Position numbers and translations under genes: made by a program. Below are positions 43,123-52,800 of a stretch of DNA of 57,050 bases, in pieces. Position 1 is the first letter of the stretch, and the number at the start of each line of letters is the position of its first letter. Origin of the DNA: Aedoeadaptatus coli (GTDB lineage Bacteria > Bacillota > Clostridia > Tissierellales > Peptoniphilaceae); assembly GCF_900343085.1 (NCBI RefSeq), contig NZ_OPYI01000013.1:1-57050 (forward strand), read 5' to 3'. The notes below the pieces were generated by a model. That model was not told where the DNA came from. It saw nothing but the letters and a program-made list of their open reading frames with translations, and did not search any database.

Positions 43123-43800
43123 TCAGTCCACCTCTCTCACGAAAATGGTGCGCCCGCGAACGGACACAATCTCGATTTTTCGGTGGCCTTCGATTAAGGG
43201 GCCGGTGGAGCGCACGGTGACTTCCTCGCCGTTAAATTCCCCGATCCCTTCCGGGCGCAACTGCGTTCTTGAAAGGCCCACGTCCCCCACTTTCCACGGC
43301 ATGAGCTTTTCCCTTTTAGGCGTATCTTGCCCCATGAGGCGCTTCACCATGGGCAGGCTCTCGCCTTTTTCCCACAGCCCTCGGGCCATTAAGAGCACGA
43401 CGACGGCGGAAAGGAAAAAAGTGAACAAGGCCTGCACGCCGTTGTCCATGGCCAGAGCGAGGGAGATAAAAAACAAAACGATGCCGCTGATGCCGGCGAT
43501 GCCGAATCCCGGCACGATGGCCTCCACAAGGACGAGGACGCCGCTCGCCAAAAACAAAAGCAGGGTGATAACCGACGCCGCGCCGCCGAAGATTCCCGTG
43601 ATGAAGTAGATCAGCATGGCGGCCACGCCGAAGATCCAGCTTTTTGAAAATTCTTTGGAAAATAGGGCGTAGGTAAAACTCGCCAGACCCACGATGACCA
43701 TGGCCGACCTAAGCCAGGGCAGAAGATCGGCGCCGGGGCCCGCCGCGTAAACCGGCGTCGCCGCGAAAAGAGAAACAAGCGACGTTAAAAAAATTTTCAT
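43123..43800 (-). CDS. NfeD-like membrane protein
   Basis: 225-residue YqeZ/NfeD-type protein. A signal-like N-terminal helix, then four or five membrane segments, and a C-terminal OB-fold domain (VGDVGLSRTQLRPEG, KIEIVSVRGRTIFV). It lacks the N-terminal ClpP-like protease domain of long NfeD proteins. Start ATG at 43800, nine bases after GGGGAGG. Encoded in front of floA as in most Firmicutes. Confidence 0.92.
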   Translation of the reverse strand: MKIFLTSLVSLFAATPVYAAGPGADLLPWLRSAMVIVGLASFTYALFSKEFSKSWIFGVAAMLIYFITGIFGGAASVITLLLFLASGVLVLVEAIVPGFGIAGISGIVLFFISLALAMDNGVQALFTFFLSAVVVLLMARGLWEKGESLPMVKRLMGQDTPKREKLMPWKVGDVGLSRTQLRPEGIGEFNGEEVTVRSTGPLIEGHRKIEIVSVRGRTIFVREVD

Positions 43801-43851
43801 GCCCACACCTCCCCATTTATTTATACCCGAGGAAATTATGCGTAATCGAAA

Positions 43852-43878
43852 GTAACCCGGAGAGGCTCTCCGGGTTAC
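43852..43878. terminator. Hairpin after yqeY
   Basis: Perfect 13-bp stem GTAACCCGGAGAG / CTCTCCGGGTTAC. It is followed by only three T on the minus strand, so termination may be partial and the nfeD-floA cluster could receive read-through. A TATAAA box at about 43821-43826 could serve as a separate -10. Confidence 0.7.
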
Positions 43879-43879
43879 T

Positions 43880-44323
43880 TTAATTTAAAATGCGATTGAC
43901 GATTGCGTTAACCGCCTTTCCGTCGGCGCGACCTTGCACTTTCGGCATAATGTTTTTCATGAGAAGACCCATTTGTTTTTTCTCCGTGATGTTGTTTTCT
44001 TCCATCACTTGGCGAATCAACTTTTCAAGCTCTTCTTCCGATAATTGTTCGGGCATGTATTTCATGAGAACGTCGATTTCCGCCTTCGTGCTTTCAACCA
44101 AATCGTCGCGGCCGGCTTTTTCGAATTCTTCGATGCTTCCCCAGCGTTCCTTGATTTCCTTGGACAGCACTTTGAGTACGCCTTCGTCGTCCAGTTCGAC
44201 GCGTTCGTCCACTTCTTTTTGTTTAATCGCGGCGCGCACCATGGTGATCGTATCTTTCGCTCTCTTATCCTTCGTCTTCATTGCAGTTTTTAAATCCTGC
44301 ATTAAGGTTTCTTTTAAAGACAA
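43880..44323 (-). CDS. GatB/YqeY family protein
   Basis: 147-residue helical protein of the GatB/YqeY family, similar to the C-terminal tail of GatB. The conserved DTITMVRAAIKQKEVD and GRADGKAVNAIVNRIL segments are present. It may affect tRNA-dependent amidation, but no activity is established. TTG start at 44323 after AAGGTG, 16 bases behind rpsU, the usual partner. Confidence 0.92.
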   Translation of the reverse strand: MSLKETLMQDLKTAMKTKDKRAKDTITMVRAAIKQKEVDERVELDDEGVLKVLSKEIKERWGSIEEFEKAGRDDLVESTKAEIDVLMKYMPEQLSEEELEKLIRQVMEENNITEKKQMGLLMKNIMPKVQGRADGKAVNAIVNRILN

Positions 44324-44339
44324 AATAACACCTTCTCAA

Positions 44340-44519
44340 TTAGTATTTACGTTTTTTTCTGCGTGCTTCCTCAGATTTTTTCTTACGCTTTACACTGGGT
44401 TTTTCGTAGTGTTCGCGCTTGCGAACTTCTTTCAAAACACCACTGGAAGCACATTGTCTTTTAAATCTTTTTAAGGCAGATTCTAAAGACTCGTTTTCTC
44501 CAACGCGGATTTCCGACAT
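44340..44519 (-). CDS. rpsU: 30S ribosomal protein S21
   Basis: 59-residue basic ribosomal protein needed for initiation. The minus strand translates to [20 protein letters not shown] at the start and ends RKKRKY, matching S21 throughout. ATG after GGGAGGGG. It leads rpsU-yqeY and has a strong promoter. A short hairpin (CTCTTTT / AAGAG) lies directly before the ribosome site. Confidence 0.97.
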   Translation of the reverse strand: MSEIRVGENESLESALKRFKRQCASSGVLKEVRKREHYEKPSVKRKKKSEEARRKKRKY

Positions 44520-44578
44520 GATTTCCCCTCCCCTCTTTTTGAAAAGAGTGAATAGCCTTTTCGGCTAAATTCTTAACT

Positions 44579-44607
44579 ATTATACACGTTTCGAAAGGGG
44601 AATTCAA
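44579..44607 (-). promoter_or_regulatory. Promoter of rpsU-yqeY
   Basis: Minus strand TTGAAT (44602-44607), 17-base spacer, consensus TATAAT (44579-44584). The leader of about 50 bases contains two small hairpins (AGCC-GAAAA-GGCT and CTCTTTT-CAAA-AAGAG) before the ribosome site, possible sites for control by a ribosomal protein. Confidence 0.85.
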
Positions 44608-44631
44608 CAAATCCTAAGGTTTTTCAATGAT

Positions 44632-44970
44632 TTAACCCGGTGGCCATTGCAGGCTTCTTCCGCCTAAAACGTGGAAGTGCATGTGTTTTACCGACTGGCC
44701 GCCGTCTTCGCCGATATTGTGTACGACGCGGTAGCCGTTTTCGAGGCCTTCTTCCCTTGCCAAGTCGCGAATCTTTTTAAACACGTAGCCGATGAGTTCG
44801 CTGTCTTCGTCTTCCATGGCATCGAGGGAGTCGATGTGTTTTTTCGGAATCACCAAGAAGTGTACCGGCGCCTGAGGTTCAATGTCTTTAAAGACGTAGA
44901 CCTTGTCGTCTTCGTACAAGCATTGGGAAGGAATTTCGCCTTCGATGATCTTACAAAATAGACAATCCAT
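44632..44970 (-). CDS. HIT-family nucleotide hydrolase
   Basis: 112-residue HIT protein with zinc-type start CLFCKIIEGEIPS and the active-site triad KHMHFHVLGG. Family members hydrolyse AMP-linked nucleotides such as adenosine phosphoramidate. ATG at 44970 is seven bases after AAAGGAG; its first 20 bases overlap mtaB. Last gene of the heat-shock cluster. Confidence 0.94.
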   Translation of the reverse strand: MDCLFCKIIEGEIPSQCLYEDDKVYVFKDIEPQAPVHFLVIPKKHIDSLDAMEDEDSELIGYVFKKIRDLAREEGLENGYRVVHNIGEDGGQSVKHMHFHVLGGRSLQWPPG

Positions 44971-46273
44971 TGGCATGCTCCTTTCTGATTCGGCCGGTGA
45001 TTTCACCGCCTCTTTCTCCCTCAATTGTAACATATTCAAGGGTGTTTCTCAGATCTTCTTTTCCCTCTACGGACAGGTAAATGTAGTTGGGGGTGTAGCC
45101 GTAATTTTTGTCGTCTTTTTTCTCTTCAAAGAGCACGGGATAGGTCTTGCCGATTCTGTCTTTTACGAAATCCGCGGCGAGTTTGTCTCCGAGAGCGATC
45201 ATGCGGGCGGCCCGCTCTTTTTTCACCGGGCCGGGGATTTGATCCTTTCTGTTGGCGGCCGGTGTGTTTTTCCGCATGCTGTAAGGAAAGACGTGGAGAC
45301 GGGAAAAGCCCATTTCCTCGACGAAATCCAAGCTCTCCTCGAAATCTTCTTCACTTTCGCCGGGAAAGCCCACGATCACATCGGTGGTGAGCCCGGCATC
45401 GGGAAAGACGCGCCGGATGCGCCGCACCGTGTCCCGATATTCTTCGGGGGTGTAGTTGCGATTCATCTCCCGCAGGGTTTTTTCTGCGCCGCTTTGCAGA
45501 GACAGGTGGAAATGGGGCATAAAACGCTTCAGCTTGGCCACGCGGTTCAAAAAGTCGTCGGTCATGGTCATGGGCTCGATGGAGGAGAGGCGAATGCGCT
45601 CGATCCCTTCCACTTCATCCATGGCCTCGATGAGATCCACAAGGGCCACGTCTTCGGAAAGATCTTTTCCGTAGCTGCCCACGTGGATCCCCGTCAGGAC
45701 GATTTCTTTAAAGCCGCTTGCAGCCAGGCGCTTCGCTTCTATCAATGCGTCGTCCATGTCCCGAGAGCGGATAAAGCCCCGGGCGTAGGGAATAATGCAG
45801 TAGGCGCAGTATTGATTGCAGCCGTCCTGCACCTTCATGTAGGCGCGGGTATGGTCTTCGATTTCTTTTATCTCTAAATGCTCGAAACCATCCCCTTGCT
45901 CGTGGGCCTCGACGTGAACGATTTGATCCGCGCCCTGAAAGAGCGCCTCCACATAGCCGGGCAGGGCGGCGCGATCTTTCGTGCCCAGCACCAAATCCAC
46001 GCCGTCGATCTTCGCCACTTCCTCGGCGGAAACCTGGGCGTAGCAGCCGATGACCACCACTTTGCATTGGGGATTTTCCCGCTTGTGTCGGCGAATGATC
46101 TGGCGGCTCTTTCGGTCGCTTTCGTTGGTCACCGTGCAGGTGTTGATGATCGCCAGATCCACGTCCATGGAACCGTCGTGGGCATAGCCTTCTCTTTCGA
46201 GCATTTCTTCCACGGCTTCCGTTTCGTATTGATTGACTTTACAGCCCAGTGTATAGGTTTTAAATCGCCGCAT
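44951..46273 (-). CDS. mtaB: tRNA t6A37 methylthiotransferase MtaB
   Basis: 440-residue radical SAM enzyme that turns t6A37 of tRNA into ms2t6A. The N-terminal UPF0004 domain carries cluster cysteines (TLGCKVNQYE, INTCTVT, VVIGCYAQ), the radical SAM motif is CNQYCAYC, and a TRAM domain ends the protein. Overlaps rsmE at its start (14 bases). Order prmA-rsmE-mtaB is conserved in Firmicutes. Confidence 0.96.
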   Translation of the reverse strand: MRRFKTYTLGCKVNQYETEAVEEMLEREGYAHDGSMDVDLAIINTCTVTNESDRKSRQIIRRHKRENPQCKVVVIGCYAQVSAEEVAKIDGVDLVLGTKDRAALPGYVEALFQGADQIVHVEAHEQGDGFEHLEIKEIEDHTRAYMKVQDGCNQYCAYCIIPYARGFIRSRDMDDALIEAKRLAASGFKEIVLTGIHVGSYGKDLSEDVALVDLIEAMDEVEGIERIRLSSIEPMTMTDDFLNRVAKLKRFMPHFHLSLQSGAEKTLREMNRNYTPEEYRDTVRRIRRVFPDAGLTTDVIVGFPGESEEDFEESLDFVEEMGFSRLHVFPYSMRKNTPAANRKDQIPGPVKKERAARMIALGDKLAADFVKDRIGKTYPVLFEEKKDDKNYGYTPNYIYLSVEGKEDLRNTLEYVTIEGERGGEITGRIRKEHANGLSIL

Positions 46274-46994
46274 GAACGCCCCTTTCTATTTTTCGCTTGA
46301 TGACATAGGATGCCACGATTCCCGCCGTTTCCGTGCGCAGGATTCGCTCGCCCATGGTAATAAACTGCGCCTTCGCATCATGCAAGAGGGCCACTTCCCT
46401 TTCGGAAAAGCCCCCTTCCGGCCCGATGATCACATAGACTTTCTCCGCTGAGTCGAGATCCGCATCTTCGATTTCTACCGCCGCCTCCCCTTCGTAGCAG
46501 ACGAGGAGCAAATCGTCGGGACCGGCCGCGGCGATAAGCCCGTCCACGGTGAGCAAATCGCCGACAACGGGCACCTTTCGCCGATTGGATTGCTTCGCCG
46601 CCTCTTCGGCAATTTTTTCGAAGCGGGCCTTCTTCCCATCATACTTCTTTGTGAGATTGGAAACGGATCGATCCATTTGCAGGGGAATAAAGCCGTCGAT
46701 GCCGCATTCCGTGGCGTGTTTCAACACGGTCTCCGTCTTTTGATTTTTTCCCACGCCCTGAGCCAGGAAAAGCCGCGTAGACACATCTTTTTCTTCTACG
46801 GCTTCTTCTACGCGCACGAAGGCCTCGCCGCCGATGATCTCGAGGGTTCCCCGAAAGAGGCTTTCGTTCCATGCAATTTGAAGAACGTCCCCTTCCTTGG
46901 CCCGCAGGACCCGAAGCAGGTGATCCCTGTCTTCATCCCGCAAAATCGCACGCTCGCCCACGACGGGCTTCTCGTCTACAAAGAAATGCCTCAT
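46260..46994 (-). CDS. rsmE: 16S rRNA m3U1498 methyltransferase
   Basis: 244-residue SPOUT methyltransferase. N-terminal PUA-like domain (MRHFFVDEKPVVGERAIL), C-terminal knot with IGPEGGFSEREV and MGERILRTETAGI. ATG at 46994 overlaps the prmA stop as ATGA. Confidence 0.96.
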   Translation of the reverse strand: MRHFFVDEKPVVGERAILRDEDRDHLLRVLRAKEGDVLQIAWNESLFRGTLEIIGGEAFVRVEEAVEEKDVSTRLFLAQGVGKNQKTETVLKHATECGIDGFIPLQMDRSVSNLTKKYDGKKARFEKIAEEAAKQSNRRKVPVVGDLLTVDGLIAAAGPDDLLLVCYEGEAAVEIEDADLDSAEKVYVIIGPEGGFSEREVALLHDAKAQFITMGERILRTETAGIVASYVIKRKIERGVHAAI

Positions 46995-47905
46995 TTGATT
47001 CGCCTCGCCGCGACAGCCGACCAATCGCCCTTCGTTTCGCTCTCGAGAATCGCAAAGCCTTCTTTCACCAAGGCCGCCTTTACGTCCTCGAGTTTTTCTT
47101 TTAATATTCCCGAGGCGATGTAAATGCCCTCGGGCTTCACGTGGCGGTACACGTCCTTTGCCATGCCGATGATCACTTCGGCGAAAATATTGCTCACCAC
47201 CACATCGGCCTCTTCGTTCACCACCTGAAAGAGGTCGCCGAGGCGCACGTCGATTTTATCTTCCAGTTGATTCTTCGCCGCGTTTTCCTTTGTGGCTTCG
47301 ATGCACTGGGGATCCAAATCCCCGGCGATGACCTTCTCTGCGCCGGAGATGGCGGCGACGAGAGACAAGATGCCGCTTCCGCAGCCGATGTCGATGACGG
47401 AATCCCCCGGCTTCACGTAGCGCCTCAGGTAGCGGGCGCAGAGAAAGCTCGTGGCGTGATTGCCGCTTCCGAAAGCCATGCCAGGATCCAGCCACAGGAT
47501 TTTTTCGCCGTCACGGGCGTCGTAATCTTCCCAGGTCGGCACGATGGAGAGGCCCTCGTCGACGGCGATGGGATGGAAGTAGCGCTTCCAGTCGTTGGCC
47601 CAGTCCTGATCCGCCACGGCTTCCGTGTCCACGGAAAAGCCCTTCGCCTTTGCTTCCGCCGCGATTTTTTCCATGGCGTCCGATTCTTCGGAATCGAAAT
47701 AGGCCTTCAGTTCAAAGCTGTCCGCCGGAGCCTGAACAAGGTCCTCGTCGATGCAGTCCCAAATAAAGGCACCGTCCTTTAAATTGTCGATGGCGTCGGC
47801 GGAAATCACTTCGTAGCTGTCCACGCCCATGGACTGAAGGAGGATCTCTCCTTCTTCTTGCCGCGACCGTTCGCCGCTGAGTTTCAGCATGTGGTACATT
47901 GTCAT
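46991..47905 (-). CDS. prmA: Ribosomal protein L11 methyltransferase
   Basis: 304-residue SAM-dependent enzyme that methylates L11. SAM motif VIDIGCGSGILSLVAA, the AFGSGNHATS loop and VVSNIFAEV are present. Start overlaps the dnaJ stop as ATGA. Part of dnaJ-prmA-rsmE-mtaB. Confidence 0.96.
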   Translation of the reverse strand: MTMYHMLKLSGERSRQEEGEILLQSMGVDSYEVISADAIDNLKDGAFIWDCIDEDLVQAPADSFELKAYFDSEESDAMEKIAAEAKAKGFSVDTEAVADQDWANDWKRYFHPIAVDEGLSIVPTWEDYDARDGEKILWLDPGMAFGSGNHATSFLCARYLRRYVKPGDSVIDIGCGSGILSLVAAISGAEKVIAGDLDPQCIEATKENAAKNQLEDKIDVRLGDLFQVVNEEADVVVSNIFAEVIIGMAKDVYRHVKPEGIYIASGILKEKLEDVKAALVKEGFAILESETKGDWSAVAARRIK

Positions 47906-49026
47906 TCAAAAAAGTCCTTTAGTTTTTGTAAAAATCCCTTTTCCTGCTCGGTCTTCTTGTTGCCCACCTCGCTGCGCAGCTGTTCTAAAAGCTCCCGCTC
48001 TTCGGCGGACACTTTCGTGGGAACGAGGATTTTCACCGTAAAGATCAAATCCCCGGCACCTTTTCTGCGCAGGAAGGGCACGCCTTCCCCTTGGATGCGG
48101 AAGTCTTTGCCGCTTTGGGTGCCGGCTGGAATGTCGTAGTCGATGATTTCTTTTAAGGTAGGCACTTTGATGGTGCCGCCTAAGACGGCGTCTTCGTAGC
48201 GAATGGGAATGTCTACGTATAAATTATTGCCTCTTCGCGTAAAGATGTCGTCTTCTTCCACGTGAAGGTACACGTACACCGTGCCGGCCTGGCCGCCGTT
48301 GTCGCCGGCGTGGCCTTCACCGGCCATGGTCATAATGCTTTGATCGTCGACGCCTGCGGGAATGCGCAAGTGAAGTTTTTTGTTTACCGTCTCTTTGCCG
48401 CTGCCCTTGCAGTGCTTGCAGGGCTCTTCAATGACAGTCCCCGTGCCGCCGCAGGTATCACAGGGCACCACGCGCATAAAGCGGCCGAAGGCCGAGGCGG
48501 TGGATTGGCGCACTTGGCCGCTGCCGCCGCAGGTTTCGCAGGTGTGGATCTTCGTCTCGTCTTCGGCGCCGGTGCCGTGGCAGTGGGAACAATTTTCCGT
48601 GCGGCGGATCTGAATGTCTTTTTCCGTGCCGAATACCGCTTCTTTAAAGGTCAGATTAATATCGTAGCGGATGTGGGCGCCGTCTCTGGGCGCCTTGGCT
48701 TGATTGCCGCCGGAAAAATTCGCGCCGAAGCCGCCGCCGAACATGTCGAAGAGGTCGCCGAAAATATCGCCGAAGCCGCCGGAGAATCCGCCGGAGGCGT
48801 AGTCGTTTTTAATGCCCTCTTCGCCGTAGACGTCGTAGGTGCTGCGCTTGGTTTCGTCGCTTAACACTTCGTAGGCGAGATTGACTTCTTTAAACTTGTG
48901 CTCCGCCTCTTCGTCTCCCGGGTGCAAATCCGGGTGGTATTGCTTCGCTTTTTTTCTGTATGCTTTTTTAATTTCCGCCGCCGTGGCGGTGCGCTCGATC
49001 TCTAAAATCTTGTAAAAATCTCTCAT
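47902..49026 (-). CDS. dnaJ: Chaperone DnaJ
   Basis: 374-residue Hsp40 partner of DnaK. J domain with HPD (KQYHPDLHPGD), Gly/Phe-rich segment (GGFSGGFGDIFGDLFDMFGG), four CxxCxGxG zinc modules (CSHCHGTG, CETCGGSG, CDTCGGTG, CKHCKGSG) and the substrate-binding C-terminus. Start ATG at 49026 is chosen because the J domain begins there; in-frame starts ATG at 49035 and TTG at 49053 also exist and the ribosome site is weak. Confidence 0.97.
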   Translation of the reverse strand: MRDFYKILEIERTATAAEIKKAYRKKAKQYHPDLHPGDEEAEHKFKEVNLAYEVLSDETKRSTYDVYGEEGIKNDYASGGFSGGFGDIFGDLFDMFGGGFGANFSGGNQAKAPRDGAHIRYDINLTFKEAVFGTEKDIQIRRTENCSHCHGTGAEDETKIHTCETCGGSGQVRQSTASAFGRFMRVVPCDTCGGTGTVIEEPCKHCKGSGKETVNKKLHLRIPAGVDDQSIMTMAGEGHAGDNGGQAGTVYVYLHVEEDDIFTRRGNNLYVDIPIRYEDAVLGGTIKVPTLKEIIDYDIPAGTQSGKDFRIQGEGVPFLRRKGAGDLIFTVKILVPTKVSAEERELLEQLRSEVGNKKTEQEKGFLQKLKDFFE

Positions 49027-49054
49027 AGACACCATCTCTTTCTCTTCGCTCAAA

Positions 49055-49090
49055 TAGTATTATCATATCCTATCTCCCGCGACTTTAAAA
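49055..49090 (-). promoter_or_regulatory. Possible internal dnaJ promoter
   Basis: After the dnaK terminator the minus strand has TTTAAA, about 16 bases, then TATGATAAT. It would give dnaJ-prmA-rsmE-mtaB-HIT its own start. Weak match. Confidence 0.35.
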
Positions 49091-49099
49091 GATTCTAAA

Positions 49100-49123
49100 C
49101 AAAAAAAGAGCACCGAAGTGCCC
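49100..49123 (-). terminator. Terminator between dnaK and dnaJ
   Basis: On the minus strand, stem GGGCAC / GTGCTC with a TTCG loop (one G-T pair) followed by seven T. It probably lowers dnaJ expression relative to dnaK. Confidence 0.8.
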
Positions 49124-49138
49124 TTTTTACCCAAGTCA

Positions 49139-50968
<1,830 letters not shown>

Positions 50969-51022
50969 ATTCATTTCCTCCTGAATGTACGTGTTTTCTG
51001 AGTGTACCTTTGTTAATCTATA

Positions 51023-51571
51023 TTATTTTGAGACCTTCACCATGGCCGGTCGAATGACGCGGTCTTTCAGCTTGTAGCCCTTTTGCAAAACGTCGATGAC
51101 CACATCGGCTTCGACGCCTTCTTTTTCTTCGATCATGACGGCGTGATGCAGATTCGGGTCAAAGGGCGCGTTCAGCGCGTCGATTTCCACGATGTCGTTT
51201 TTCGCCAGTTCGCCTCGGAACTGATCGGCGATCATCCGCATACCTTCGTAAAACTTTTCGTCTTTCACATCGTCTGTGGCCAGGGCCCGTTCGAAATTGT
51301 CCAGAATGGGCAGAATGTCCAGGGCCAATTTTTCCATGCCCAAGAGATGCATTTGCTGCTTTTCTTCGCCGCTGCGCCGGCGGAAATTGCTGTAATCCGC
51401 CTGCAGACGCAGGTAGCGTTCTTCCAGCTCCGCGATGCGCTCGTCTTTTTCCGACGCATCTTCCGCCACTTCATTTTCAGTTGCTTCGGTCGCTTCGGTC
51501 TCTTCGGTTTGTTTCATTTCTTCTTCCGTCGGATCCATGTCCTTCGGCATATCGTTATTATTTACTACCAC
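51023..51571 (-). CDS. grpE: Nucleotide exchange factor GrpE
   Basis: 182-residue exchange factor for DnaK. A very acidic, probably disordered N-terminus of about 45 residues, a long coiled-coil (AELEERYLRLQADYSNFRRR) and the C-terminal beta domain (GYKLKDRVIRPAMVKVSK). GTG start at 51571 just after hrcA, with AGGTGA close by; an ATG seven codons on is an alternative. Confidence 0.96.
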   Translation of the reverse strand: MVVNNNDMPKDMDPTEEEMKQTEETEATEATENEVAEDASEKDERIAELEERYLRLQADYSNFRRRSGEEKQQMHLLGMEKLALDILPILDNFERALATDDVKDEKFYEGMRMIADQFRGELAKNDIVEIDALNAPFDPNLHHAVMIEEKEGVEADVVIDVLQKGYKLKDRVIRPAMVKVSK

Positions 51572-51574
51572 TTC

Positions 51575-52606
51575 TCACCTCAACGTTCTTTTCCCAAGTC
51601 GCCTCGACAGTGCGTCGGTAAATGCCATCAGGGAATTTGCCGACTTTCTATAGTTCATCCGCACGGGACCGATTAAGGCGATTGCGCCCCAATCTGTGCC
51701 GTTCATCGGATAGATACGACTAATTAAACTGTTGTTCTGCATGCTTTTTTCCGTGTTTTCCGAGCCGATGCGAAAGCGAATGGCTTCGTCGCTCGGCAGG
51801 GGATTAAAAAGCCGTAATAGATTCGCCTTGTCCCGGACGTAATCCATCATGGATTTCATGCGCCCCGGATCTTGAAATTCTTCGTAGCGAAACAAATGGC
51901 CCACGCCGCTTATGACCACATCCACCTCTTCCACCGCGTGAATGACGCGGGAAAGGATTTCGGTGATTTGAAGGACGAAGGATTCGTAGCGCACGAGTTC
52001 TCCGGAGAGAACGAATTTCACGCCGTCGATGGCATCGAAGGGGGTGCCCACGAAGGCATCGGATAGGACGCCTGCAACGTAGCGCAGCTCTTCTTCGTCG
52101 ACGCCGAAACCTAAGTCGATCATGCGCTTGACGACGACACCGCGGTCGCCGACGATGAGAAGCATGACCATGTGATCGTTCACGGGAATCAAGTCCAAAT
52201 ACTTCAGCCTGCGATCGCTTTTTCTCGGCACCATCATGAGCGCCAAGTTTTCCGTGTGATCGGCCAGGGCTTCCACGGCGGTGGAATAAAAAACCTCGGA
52301 GCCGTAGAGCTCCATGGGCATGGCCTCCTCGAAATGGGTTACGAGGGATTTCGGAGAATCGATCTCGGGAATCAATTCGTCTACATAAAATCGATAAGCG
52401 CCTTCGGACGGAATGCGCCCGGCGGAAGTGTGGGGCTTTTCTAAAAGGCCCAAGGCTTCCAAATCGCTCATTTCGTTCCGTATGGTCGCCGAGGATACGG
52501 CGAGGGTCGGGGATTTCGAAATGGTGCGACTGCCTACGGGCACCGGGGAGGCGATGTAGGACTCGATAATTAGGTTTAAAATATCTGTCTTTCTCTTGTC
52601 CAACAT
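51575..52606 (-). CDS. hrcA: Heat-shock repressor HrcA
   Basis: 343-residue winged-helix repressor of class I heat-shock genes; it binds CIRCE with help of GroEL. N-terminal HTH (SPTLAVSSATIRNEMSDLE) and a GAF-like middle domain. ATG after AAGGAGG. First gene of the hrcA-grpE-dnaK-dnaJ unit, so it represses its own operon through the two CIRCE sites. Confidence 0.97.
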   Translation of the reverse strand: MLDKRKTDILNLIIESYIASPVPVGSRTISKSPTLAVSSATIRNEMSDLEALGLLEKPHTSAGRIPSEGAYRFYVDELIPEIDSPKSLVTHFEEAMPMELYGSEVFYSTAVEALADHTENLALMMVPRKSDRRLKYLDLIPVNDHMVMLLIVGDRGVVVKRMIDLGFGVDEEELRYVAGVLSDAFVGTPFDAIDGVKFVLSGELVRYESFVLQITEILSRVIHAVEEVDVVISGVGHLFRYEEFQDPGRMKSMMDYVRDKANLLRLFNPLPSDEAIRFRIGSENTEKSMQNNSLISRIYPMNGTDWGAIALIGPVRMNYRKSANSLMAFTDALSRRLGKRTLR

Positions 52607-52621
52607 AACCTCCTTTCCATA

Positions 52622-52648
52622 TTAGCACTTGAATCAATTGAGTGCCAA
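52622..52648. promoter_or_regulatory. CIRCE operator (proximal)
   Basis: TTAGCACTT-N9-GAGTGCCAA, against the consensus TTAGCACTC-N9-GAGTGCTAA (one mismatch in each arm). It lies between the transcription start and the hrcA ribosome site. Confidence 0.93.
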
Positions 52649-52662
52649 TCGCTTATGGTCTT

Positions 52663-52690
52663 AGTATACCACGGTTTTAGCACTTGTCAA
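52663..52690 (-). promoter_or_regulatory. Promoter of hrcA-grpE-dnaK
   Basis: Minus strand TTGACA (52685-52690), 16-base spacer ending in TGG, TATACT (52663-52668). A near-consensus promoter lying between two CIRCE elements; the distal one covers the -35. Confidence 0.9.
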
Positions 52691-52703
52691 GGGCGATTGC
52701 TAA
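52677..52703. promoter_or_regulatory. CIRCE operator (distal, over -35)
   Basis: TTAGCACTT-N9-GATTGCTAA, one mismatch per arm against the CIRCE consensus. It overlaps the -35 box of the hrcA promoter, so HrcA bound here should block polymerase directly. Confidence 0.88.
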
Positions 52704-52705
52704 AA

Positions 52706-52736
52706 ATAAAAAAGATTCCCCTTTCGAAGAATCTTT
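52706..52736 (-). terminator. Terminator of hemW
   Basis: 8-bp stem AAAGATTC / GAATCTTT with a 10-base loop and a T run on the minus strand. It sits between hemW and the hrcA promoter, so heat-shock control is insulated from lepA-hemW. Confidence 0.75.
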
Positions 52737-52800
52737 TTCGCGCATTTTCCGGTGATTTATTTCCGGGTCTTTTTAATTTTCATCTTTTAATAGACAGTCT

